From JBCBZH01 sp039815415 (GTDB lineage Bacteria > Bacteroidota > Rhodothermia > Rhodothermales > Rubricoccaceae), in the NCBI GenBank assembly GCA_039815415.1, contig JBCBZH010000098.1:1-13443 (forward strand): a stretch of 13,443 nt of DNA, in the 5' to 3' direction. The translations under genes were made by a program, and so were the position numbers. Numbering within the stretch: position 1 is the first letter of the stretch; each line of letters opens with the position of its first letter. Below the pieces are notes generated by a model. That model had not been told where the DNA came from, did not search any database, and saw only the letters and a list, made by a program, of their open reading frames with translations. Shown piece by piece: positions 1 through 6,006 of this stretch.

Positions 1-112
1 CTGGGAGGACGAAGAGATCAGCCGTGGCGTCGCCAAGCAACGTTTCGACCGTTTCCCAATTGGTTTCCCGTTCCCCTTTGATGCAGTCGAACTGAATGCA
101 AGATACATTCAT
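1..112 (-). CDS. Carbon-nitrogen hydrolase (nitrilase/omega-amidase superfamily), N-terminal fragment
   Basis: This is the first 37 codons of a gene that leaves the window at its left edge. The visible protein starts MNVSCIQFDCIKGE and ends DATADLFVLP. That is the usual N-terminus of the nitrilase superfamily: a beta-strand with a conserved Gln-Phe/Leu-Asp, an Asn-Trp helix (family version 'N...KVE'), then 'ADLxVLPE', where the Glu is the catalytic glutamate. The Glu codon would begin at the window edge, and the one remaining base, G, fits it. Enzymes of this type hydrolyse amides or nitriles; those with this short N-terminus resemble the YafV/Nit2 omega-amidase branch, but the substrate cannot be told from 37 residues. 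The ATG lies 18 bp after the pta stop codon, in an AT-rich gap, so it is probably the distal gene of the minus-strand cluster. Start and family are fairly secure; subfamily is not. Confidence 0.7.
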   Translation of the reverse strand, partial: MNVSCIQFDCIKGERETNWETVETLLGDATADLFVLP

Positions 113-130
113 GCAATATAACGGATTTAT

Positions 131-1123
131 CTACCCCTCAAGTGCACCCGCTTGGATGGCTGTGATCGCGACGACGTTCGCGATGTCCTCCCAGTCGGCA
201 CCTCGTGAAAGGTCGTTTGCTGGTTTGGTTAGCCCCTGGAGGACTGGCCCGAAGGCTTCAGCGCCCCCTACACGCTGCGTGATCTTGTAGCCGATGTTTC
301 CCGAATTCAGATCTGGGAATACCAGCACGTTCGCCTTCCCAGCTACCTGGCTGCCCGGGGCTTTCCTCTCCCCCACACTCGGTACGAAGGCGGTATCAAA
401 CTGCATCTCACCATCGATCTGAAGATCGGGGCGCTGGGATTTCGCCAACTCGACGGCCTGCCGGACCCGGTCTACCTCGGGCGAGTCAGCCGATCCTTTG
501 GTCGAAAAGCTCAGGAAGGCAACAAATGGCTCTTCGCCAGTCATGAATCGATGGTTGTCCGCCGCATCGATGCCAATGGATGCAAGCTGGCCGGGATCTG
601 GTGACGCATTGACCCCGCAGTCCGCAAAGGTCAACGGGCGGCCGTCCGGCAGCACCATGAGGAAGAAGGACGACACGAGAGCAGATCCCTCTGCAACGCC
701 CAATACGCGAATGGCTGCCTTGATGACATCAGGAGACGGATGCGCAGCTCCTGCAACGCATCCATCGGCATCGCCCTCACGAACCATCATGTCCCCGAAG
801 TACAGGACATCCTGTATTACCTCTCGAGCCTGCTCATACGTCAGGCCCTTGTGCTTTCGGAGCTGGAACAACGATTGGGCGTACCTCTGTGCGCGCTCGG
901 CCTGTGCAGGGTCGATGATGGGCACCGAGGAGGGCACCGCCAGCCCGAGGCTGTCCGCGACAGAGTGAATCGTGGATTCAGCACCGATCAGGACTGGGCG
1001 AGCCACCCGGTTCTCAACGAGCCAGTGCGCTGCCTGGATGGTGCGGGGATCCTCACCCTCAGGAAGAGCAATCTTCTTGTCGAGCGCGCGGGCGCGCTCA
1101 TGGAGGCGGGAAATCATAGCCAT
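131..1123 (-). CDS. pta: Phosphate acetyltransferase (short form)
   Basis: Interconverts acetyl-CoA plus phosphate and acetyl phosphate plus CoA, normally with acetate kinase, in acetate overflow or assimilation in the cytoplasm. The 330-residue protein is the compact single-domain form without the N-terminal regulatory domains of E. coli Pta. It has the family segments in order: an N-terminal 'ALPEGEDPRTIQAA', 'GDADGCVAGAAHPSPDVIKAAIRV' around residues 117-140, 'DGEMQFDTAF' and 'KANVLVFPDLNSGNIGYK'. Near the C-terminus are S306 and R307 in 'NDLSRG' and D313, which correspond to the active-site Ser309/Arg310/Asp316 of the Methanosarcina enzyme. The chosen ATG at 1123 lies inside the 3' end of moaE (10-bp overlap). 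A second in-frame ATG at 1117 forms an ATGA with the moaE stop, so translational coupling is likely from either start. No acetate kinase gene is visible here. Confidence 0.95.
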   Translation of the reverse strand: MAMISRLHERARALDKKIALPEGEDPRTIQAAHWLVENRVARPVLIGAESTIHSVADSLGLAVPSSVPIIDPAQAERAQRYAQSLFQLRKHKGLTYEQAREVIQDVLYFGDMMVREGDADGCVAGAAHPSPDVIKAAIRVLGVAEGSALVSSFFLMVLPDGRPLTFADCGVNASPDPGQLASIGIDAADNHRFMTGEEPFVAFLSFSTKGSADSPEVDRVRQAVELAKSQRPDLQIDGEMQFDTAFVPSVGERKAPGSQVAGKANVLVFPDLNSGNIGYKITQRVGGAEAFGPVLQGLTKPANDLSRGADWEDIANVVAITAIQAGALEG

Positions 1124-1563
1124 ACAGAATCACGAGGTGCGTAGGAAGGGACTCCTTCCTGCTTCCAAATAGGAACGTCTGCTTTCAGCGTGTCGATCAG
1201 CCACCGACACGCTTCGAACGCCTCAGCTCGATGCGCACTGGCGACGCCCACCACGACACTTGGCTCTGTCGGGTGGACTCGCCCAAGGCGGTGCAACAGC
1301 ACAGCCTTCTGCAGTGTCCACCCAAGGAACGCATTCGTGACCAGCGCATCGAGCTGATCGAGTGCCATCGGCGTGTACGCGTCGTAATCGAGCCACGGGG
1401 TCTCGATATCGCCGGTCCAACGCCGCGTGGTACCAATGAACAGCGCCGTTCCTCCAGCCCGGTCGTCAGCCAAAAACGCGTGGACGTCCGATAGAGGAAG
1501 TGGACGAGCTGTGATCTCGATCCACCGGTCGCTAGAAGCCGTACGAGTCTGGCTATGCGGCAT
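1114..1563 (-). CDS. moaE: Molybdopterin synthase catalytic (large) subunit MoaE
   Basis: MoaE is the large subunit of molybdopterin synthase, which adds two sulfurs carried by MoaD thiocarboxylate to cPMP in molybdenum cofactor synthesis. With a start at 1563 the protein has 149 residues, the normal MoaE size. Recognisable parts are the N-terminal 'FIGTTRRWTGD' (family 'FxGxVRxxxxG'), 'HRLGRVHPTEPSVVVGVASAHRAEAF', and the active-site segment around K127 and K134 in 'LKADVPIWKQE', equivalent to E. coli Lys119 and Lys126. The protein ends in the typical Trp-containing tail. The frame stays open upstream to 1656 inside the peroxiredoxin gene, but those extra 31 residues do not look like MoaE, so I chose MPHSQT, which overlaps the peroxiredoxin stop by 11 bp. 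No moaD, moaA, moaC or molybdoenzyme gene is in the window, so the partner must be encoded elsewhere. Confidence 0.93.
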   Translation of the reverse strand: MPHSQTRTASSDRWIEITARPLPLSDVHAFLADDRAGGTALFIGTTRRWTGDIETPWLDYDAYTPMALDQLDALVTNAFLGWTLQKAVLLHRLGRVHPTEPSVVVGVASAHRAEAFEACRWLIDTLKADVPIWKQEGVPSYAPRDSVWL

Positions 1564-2023
1564 CAAGAGCAGCGAGGGCACGGTCGAAGTCCGGAAGGTC
1601 GCCAGCGCTCTCGAGAACTTCGGCGTACAACACGGAACCGTCAGCTCCGATGACAAAAGCAGCTCGGCGCGCGATCCGGTCGAGATTCATGCCGGTGAAG
1701 TCGTTGTCGTACTTCGCGCCGTAGGCAGCGCACACCTCTGCGTTGTGATCGCTAAGTAGGCGGAACGGAAAGCCGTGAACCTTCTTGAACTCAGCCAACA
1801 CAAATGGAGAGTCCGTAGACAGTCCGACGACCTCCGCCCCACGATCCTGATAGCTCGCGTAATCGTTGGCAACGAGGTTCAGTTCGTCCGTGCATACGCT
1901 GGTAAACGCACCAGGCACAAACAACAGAACCGTAGGACTGGAGGCCTCCGAGAGCGTAAACGGCGTCTGCTCAGAGTCGAAAAGGGTGAAGTCAGGGGCG
2001 GAGTCGCCGGGTCGAAGGGACAT
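1553..2023 (-). CDS. Peroxiredoxin (AhpC/TSA family, BCP/AhpE-like)
   Basis: Thiol peroxidase that reduces hydrogen peroxide or organic hydroperoxides in the cytoplasm. From MSLRPGDSAPDFTL the protein has 156 residues, the normal length for the BCP/AhpE group. The peroxidatic cysteine is C44 in 'VPGAFTSVCTDEL', preceded by the required Pro and Thr. The second Cys typical of E. coli BCP, five residues later, is absent. The only other cysteine is C98 in 'NAEVCAAYG', so the enzyme is either 1-Cys (like mycobacterial AhpE) or uses C98 atypically. 'FPFRLLSD' and the 'RIARRAAFVIGADGSVLY' strand with its conserved Arg complete the fold. The frame is open upstream; an in-frame ATG at 2125 overlapping the permease stop as ATGA would add 34 residues unlike a peroxiredoxin. 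I prefer 2023 by homology. Confidence 0.92.
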   Translation of the reverse strand: MSLRPGDSAPDFTLFDSEQTPFTLSEASSPTVLLFVPGAFTSVCTDELNLVANDYASYQDRGAEVVGLSTDSPFVLAEFKKVHGFPFRLLSDHNAEVCAAYGAKYDNDFTGMNLDRIARRAAFVIGADGSVLYAEVLESAGDLPDFDRALAALDAA

Positions 2024-2121
2024 GGAGCGTACGTGAGTGTGTGGAGCAAGAAGCAACGCGTCCCTGAGAGTGTGGTTGCTTCCGACAAAAGAAGATTCGT
2101 TTGCAATAACGGATATATCTA

Positions 2122-3444
2122 TCATCCCCCGAATCGGATGGTCCGGATGGGCTCGATGCGTGACGCGGCTCGAGCGGGCAAGTACGCAGCAAGCGTACAC
2201 AGAACCACGGCGGCCAGTACAGTCCACAGCACATCAACTGGGAGAATCTCTACAGGCGCATGGTCCAAGTAATACGCATCCGACGGCAGGCCGATGACTT
2301 CAAACCGATGCTGAACCCATCCAAACGCGAGGGCCAGCGCCGCCCCAAGGGCCGCTCCCACCACCCCTACCAGAAACCCAAGCAGGACGAACAGCCGTCG
2401 CACCGCAGATCGGCTCGCCCCCATCGCGAGAACGGTTCCGATCTCACGAGCTTTCTCCAGCACCACCATCAGCAGTGCTCCGACGATGTTAAACGCAGCA
2501 ACGACGACAAGAATCGAAATCACGAGGGGTACGATGCTCTGTTGAAGCTCGACCCAGGCGTACAGACCTCGGTACACCTCCTCGATCGGCCGTGCAAACA
2601 CTGGCGGAGGCATCTCCTGCGTGATCCGGTCGGCGATCTCCCGGCTCCGCTCCCGGTCCGTCAGTGTGAGATCGATGCGCGTGACTTGATCCGGTTCGTA
2701 GTCGAAAAGAGATCGGGCCTCTTCGATGGACACGTAGGCGAACCGCTCATCGAAGTCTGCAAGACCCGTCTCAAAGATGGCGGCGACATGGAATGCCGTC
2801 ACCCGCGGCCGCGAGAAAGTCTGATCGCCTCCGAGCCCACGCGTGGATATGCTCGTCACGCGGTCACCCACGTCGAGCCCCAGTCTCTTCGCCAGCTCGG
2901 CACCGAGGACCAGCCCAGGCCGCCCCGATGTATCGGCAGCGAACGAGAACGTCTGCCCCAGCCCAACGCGCTCAGCAATAAACGGCTGCCCGTCCTCACG
3001 CGTGCCCCACAGGAGCACGCCATCTACCTCCGCATTGAGCCCTCCCCCACCCCGCAGCAGGCTGAAGTCGATGATGGCAGGCGAAGCAGCCTCGACCCCG
3101 TCGAGATTGAGCAACGCCGTCTGCAGCGAGTCAGCGCCGTCGAGCGGATCCCCCAGCCAGCTGGCGACCTGCACTTCCTGCCCGAACCCGACGATCTTCG
3201 CTTCGATCTCGCGACTGAAGCCCCTCACGATCATCATCGCGAGGAGCAGTGCGCCGGTCCCGACAGCAACTCCACCGATCGCCGCAAGAATGACGAAGCG
3301 GAGGAAGCCGTTGCGCCCCCCACGTCCATCCGCACCTCGGAGATAACGGAGCGCGAGGGTACGTTCGAAGGGGCCGAAGGTCACGACAGAAGGGGCATCG
3401 GATCGAAGCGCTCCACATGAACGCTTGATGCCAAGATCGCTCAC
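2122..3444 (-). CDS. ABC transporter permease, LolC/LolE (FtsX-like) lipoprotein-releasing family
   Basis: Inner-membrane permease of the LolCDE type, which releases outer-membrane lipoproteins to LolA. The 440 residues have the family topology: TM1 about 48-73 ('FVILAAIGGVAVGTGALLLAMMIVRGF'-type segment), a large periplasmic domain about 75-300, then TM2 303-329, TM3 351-377 and TM4 405-425. The FtsX-domain signature 'VLEKAREIGTVLAMGAS' at 329-344 is the coupling region that contacts the ATPase. 'YLDHAPVEI' after TM3 and the C-terminal 'YLPARAASRIEPIRTIR' are also typical of LolC/E. The ATG at 3444 gives a slightly long N-terminus; a GTG at about residue 21 (before 'TFGPFERTLALRYLR') would fit the family better and cannot be excluded. 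No LolD ATPase is adjacent, so it works with a subunit encoded elsewhere. It is probably the first gene of the minus-strand cluster. Confidence 0.9.
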   Translation of the reverse strand: MSDLGIKRSCGALRSDAPSVVTFGPFERTLALRYLRGADGRGGRNGFLRFVILAAIGGVAVGTGALLLAMMIVRGFSREIEAKIVGFGQEVQVASWLGDPLDGADSLQTALLNLDGVEAASPAIIDFSLLRGGGGLNAEVDGVLLWGTREDGQPFIAERVGLGQTFSFAADTSGRPGLVLGAELAKRLGLDVGDRVTSISTRGLGGDQTFSRPRVTAFHVAAIFETGLADFDERFAYVSIEEARSLFDYEPDQVTRIDLTLTDRERSREIADRITQEMPPPVFARPIEEVYRGLYAWVELQQSIVPLVISILVVVAAFNIVGALLMVVLEKAREIGTVLAMGASRSAVRRLFVLLGFLVGVVGAALGAALALAFGWVQHRFEVIGLPSDAYYLDHAPVEILPVDVLWTVLAAVVLCTLAAYLPARAASRIEPIRTIRFGG

Positions 3445-3473
3445 GCTGGGGACGCGCGATTGGGGTGTCCCTG

Positions 3474-3481
3474 TATCTTCG
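3474..3481 (+). promoter_or_regulatory. Possible -7 promoter element of the P5C dehydrogenase operon
   Basis: The short divergent gap between the permease start and the P5C dehydrogenase start contains TATCTTCG, which matches the Bacteroidota-type -7 consensus TAnnTTTG at five of six defined bases. It lies 31 bp before the chosen ATG. The nearest TTG upstream (3460-3462) is closer than the usual spacing of about 19-21 bp, so the -33 part is not convincing. This is a weak candidate only. Confidence 0.2.
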
Positions 3482-3512
3482 CCCCAACTCCGGTTTCGAC
3501 TCTCCGCACGCC

Positions 3513-5189
3513 ATGAACAACGCCATCGCTAGCCCGCCACCGCCTGTCAACGAACCTGTGCGCTCGTATGCGCCGGGGAGCCCCGAGCGGACGTCGCTGC
3601 GATCCTCGATCCAGGACCTCCGTGCCACAGAGACGACTGTGCTTCCGGTCATCAATGGCACCCGGATCGAAACCGGACGAACGGGTACGATGCATCCGCC
3701 CCACGACATTCATCACACGCTTGGGACGTACCACAAGGCGCGCACTGAAGACGTCGAGCTGGCGATTCAGGCGGCTCGAGATGCTCGTCATGACTGGAGC
3801 CGGATGGCATGGACGGACCGTGCGGCCATTTTTCTGAAGGCCGCGGATCTACTCGCTGGCCCCTTCCGGGATCGCATGAACGCGACAACCATGCTGGGGC
3901 AGTCAAAGAATCCGTACCAAGCGGAGATCGACGCAGCGTGTGAGATGATTGACTTCTTCCGCTTCAACGTTCACTACATGCGCGAGGTGTATGAAACACA
4001 GCCCATCAGCAGCCCGGGCCTCTGGAACCGGACGGAGTACCGGCCCCTGGAAGGATTCGTGTTCGCCATCTCGCCCTTCAACTTCACATCCATTGCGGCG
4101 AACCTCGCCACGGCTCCCGCGCTGATGGGCAACACGGTCGTGTGGAAACCCGCGCCCACGCAGATGTACTCGGCAGGCGTCATCATGGAGCTGCTCGAAG
4201 CTGCAGGCCTGCCGCCGGGTGTGGTCAACATGGTCCCTGGTGACGGCGCGGATGTGGGAGATCCCGTGCTGGCAAGCGAGCACTTGTCTGGCCTCCACTT
4301 CACCGGGTCCACAGGGACGTTCAACCATCTGTGGAGCCAGATCGGGTCGAACCTGGACCGCTATCGCACCTACCCACGCATTGTGGGCGAGACCGGTGGA
4401 AAGGACTTCATCGTGGCGCACGAGAGCGCCGACCCGGTGGCCGTGGCGACAGCCATCGTCCGTGGCTCCTTTGAATACCAGGGGCAGAAGTGCTCCGCGT
4501 CTAGCCGCATCTACCTCCCGGAGGGCCTGTGGCCGGAGGTGGAGGCCGAGTTAATGCGCCAGCTCGGAGAGATCACGGTTGGCCCCATCGAGGACTTTAC
4601 CCACTTTGTGAACGCGGTCATCGATGAGCGCGCCTTCGACAAGATCACGGGCTTCATCGACCGGGCGAAGAATGCCGACGGCGTTGATGTTCTTGCGGGG
4701 GGGACCTACTCGAAGGAGCAAGGCTATTTCATCGACCCGACGGTGCTGAAGGTCGCCTCTCCGCACTACGAAACGATGGAGAAGGAGATCTTTGGGCCGG
4801 TTGCAACGATCTATGTGGCGCCCGCCTCGCAATCCTTCGACGATGTTCTCGAGCTGGTCGACTCCACAAGCCCGTATGCCCTGACCGGCGCCGTCTTCGC
4901 GCAGGATCGGGCTGTGCTCGCCCATGCGACCGACCGCCTAGCGGATGCCGCGGGCAACTTCTATCTGAACGACAAGCCCACCGGTGCCGTCGTTGGGCAG
5001 CAGCCCTTCGGCGGAGCGCGGGGGTCCGGAACCAACGACAAGGCCGGATCGGCGCTGAACCTGCTTCGCTGGACGAGCCTGCGCTCGATCAAGGAGACGT
5101 TTGTGCCTGCCACGCATTTCAGCTACCCCTTCCACCAGCCCGACACGCCATCAGGAGACGGCGCGACGGACAAGGTGGTCGCGATGTAA
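3513..5189 (+). CDS. pruA: L-glutamate gamma-semialdehyde (1-pyrroline-5-carboxylate) dehydrogenase
   Basis: Oxidises glutamate-gamma-semialdehyde/P5C to glutamate with NAD, the second step of proline catabolism and an end step of arginine/ornithine breakdown. It is an aldehyde-dehydrogenase-superfamily protein of 558 residues when started at MNNAIASP. This matches the stand-alone Bacteroidota/eukaryotic-mitochondrial form (about 540-560 aa) rather than the bifunctional PutA. Visible motifs: 'AISPFNFTSI' (oxyanion-loop region), 'VVWKPAPT' (cofactor-binding Lys), 'FTGSTGTF' (Rossmann), catalytic-base E293 in 'VGETGGKDF', nucleophile C327 in 'GQKCSASSR', and 'EIFGPVATIYV' plus 'QPFGGARGSGTNDKAG' near the C-terminus, which are characteristic of P5C dehydrogenases. 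An in-frame ATG at 3465 would add 16 residues without clear family resemblance and would leave little room for a promoter. No proline dehydrogenase is adjacent. The next gene begins 9 bp after the stop. Confidence 0.95.
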   Translation: MNNAIASPPPPVNEPVRSYAPGSPERTSLRSSIQDLRATETTVLPVINGTRIETGRTGTMHPPHDIHHTLGTYHKARTEDVELAIQAARDARHDWSRMAWTDRAAIFLKAADLLAGPFRDRMNATTMLGQSKNPYQAEIDAACEMIDFFRFNVHYMREVYETQPISSPGLWNRTEYRPLEGFVFAISPFNFTSIAANLATAPALMGNTVVWKPAPTQMYSAGVIMELLEAAGLPPGVVNMVPGDGADVGDPVLASEHLSGLHFTGSTGTFNHLWSQIGSNLDRYRTYPRIVGETGGKDFIVAHESADPVAVATAIVRGSFEYQGQKCSASSRIYLPEGLWPEVEAELMRQLGEITVGPIEDFTHFVNAVIDERAFDKITGFIDRAKNADGVDVLAGGTYSKEQGYFIDPTVLKVASPHYETMEKEIFGPVATIYVAPASQSFDDVLELVDSTSPYALTGAVFAQDRAVLAHATDRLADAAGNFYLNDKPTGAVVGQQPFGGARGSGTNDKAGSALNLLRWTSLRSIKETFVPATHFSYPFHQPDTPSGDGATDKVVAM

Positions 5190-5198
5190 CACTGACGC

Positions 5199-5675
5199 AT
5201 GACGTACATCAGCACCGCACACCCAGGGACGACGTCGCGTGGCCTGCTCATGCTGCAGGCCCAGGCGCGACCGGTCGCGCTCGCGCTCCTGGGGGTGATG
5301 ATCGTCGGGCTGGCGGCAGCGCTGCAGGGGTTCGCGATCCTCTGGCCGTTCTTGGGTGCAGCGACGGTGGCTTACCTGATCGCAGCGGCGTTTGGACAGC
5401 ACTCGCTCCATCAAACGCCCGCCGAGATCGAAGTCCGGGGCCCCTTCGCCGTAATTCGATCGGTCTGGGATGCCGCCCCACCCAAAGCCGACACACCCCT
5501 CGTGCCAGTGCTCTCCACACGGCTCGAGTACGGTGAGTTTCATGTTGGGGTCGGAGACACAATCCGCACCCTGAGCCGCAGCGACTGGCCGGAGTTTGAC
5601 GCGCTGGTAGCTGCCTTTCGCGAGGCTTCCTTGGCTGCTGAAGCTCTTGGCACGACACGCCCACCGCCCGCATGA
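5199..5675 (+). CDS. Small membrane protein of unknown function
   Basis: I do not recognise this 158-residue protein. It has two closely spaced hydrophobic helices at about residues 25-43 ('PVALALLGVMIVGLAAAL') and 46-65, giving a hairpin in the inner membrane with a short N-terminus. A soluble C-terminal domain of about 90 residues contains 'SLHQTPAEIEVRGPFAVIRSVWD' and 'LSTRLEYGEFHVGVGD', whose alternating hydrophobic pattern suggests beta strands, then a helix 'SDWPEFDALVAAFREASLAAEAL'. The ATG is 9 bp after the P5C dehydrogenase stop, and the stop overlaps the start of the zinc-ribbon gene as ATGA. This places it in the same transcription unit and argues for translational coupling with its small neighbour. 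Function unknown; it is a real gene because both flanks are tightly spaced and it encodes a coherent membrane protein. Confidence 0.75.
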   Translation: MTYISTAHPGTTSRGLLMLQAQARPVALALLGVMIVGLAAALQGFAILWPFLGAATVAYLIAAAFGQHSLHQTPAEIEVRGPFAVIRSVWDAAPPKADTPLVPVLSTRLEYGEFHVGVGDTIRTLSRSDWPEFDALVAAFREASLAAEALGTTRPPPA

Positions 5676-5884
5676 ACCCGCTCCTTCGCCCCCCTCCACC
5701 CCCATCGCTAGACCTATTTCCCTCACCTGAGCCACAGGAGGCCCCCAGGAACCCAACGCCCGTATCAGAGGCGCAGTGCTACTGGGATTACTGCCCCAAC
5801 TGTGGGTCGAGACTGGAGAATCAGCGGTGCAAGTACCGATGCCCGCGTTGCCAGTACTTCATGAGTTGCTCAGACTTCGATTAG
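5672..5884 (+). CDS. Small zinc-ribbon protein
   Basis: A 70-residue protein with a proline-rich N-terminal tail (residues 1-35) and a compact C-terminal metal-binding module. Cysteines are at 36, 41, 44, 53, 57, 60 and 66; the pairs C41-x2-C44 and C57-x2-C60 ('CPNCGS' and 'CPRCQY') form a classical zinc ribbon, and C53 and C66 lie nearby. The core 'CPNCGSRLEN-RC--CPRC-YFMSCSDF' resembles a small family I recall from Bacteroidota and other bacteria, with no established function. It may bind nucleic acid or act as a protein-protein adaptor. The ATG overlaps the stop of the preceding membrane-protein gene by 4 bp, so the two are probably translated together. The start is set by this overlap; there is no alternative ATG before the cysteines. 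Confidence 0.8.
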   Translation: MNPLLRPPPPPSLDLFPSPEPQEAPRNPTPVSEAQCYWDYCPNCGSRLENQRCKYRCPRCQYFMSCSDFD

Positions 5885-6006
5885 CGAGCACTCACGCGTA
5901 GAGGCTGTTTCGATGGGATGCTGGTTTCGCGACACGGGCTCGAGAGAACCGGTACGACAACACCCGAATCTCAGCTGGGTCGCGTTCCCCACCACGCTGC
6001 CCTGTC
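5885..6006. other. Intergenic gap, no recognisable element
   Basis: This 122-bp gap separates the zinc-ribbon gene from the exported-protein gene on the same strand. I see no strong hairpin with a T-run and no convincing promoter consensus. Since it is longer than the gaps inside the upstream operon, a new promoter here is plausible but not visible. Confidence 0.4.

Noticed and set aside
1143..1160. Hairpin AGGAAGG-GACT-CCTTCCT shortly upstream of the pta start, with a purine-rich SD-like strand
   Set aside because: It is too far from the pta ATG (about 28 nt for the SD-like part) and encodes conserved MoaE residues next to the active-site Lys, so a regulatory role is not supported.
1564..1656. 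N-terminal extension of MoaE by 31 residues
   Set aside because: It lies wholly within the peroxiredoxin gene and does not resemble MoaE; the start at 1563 gives the normal length.
2260..3420. A 386-codon open frame antisense to the permease
   Set aside because: Low-complexity, highly charged composition with no recognisable motif; the permease on the other strand has clear family signatures and membrane segments.
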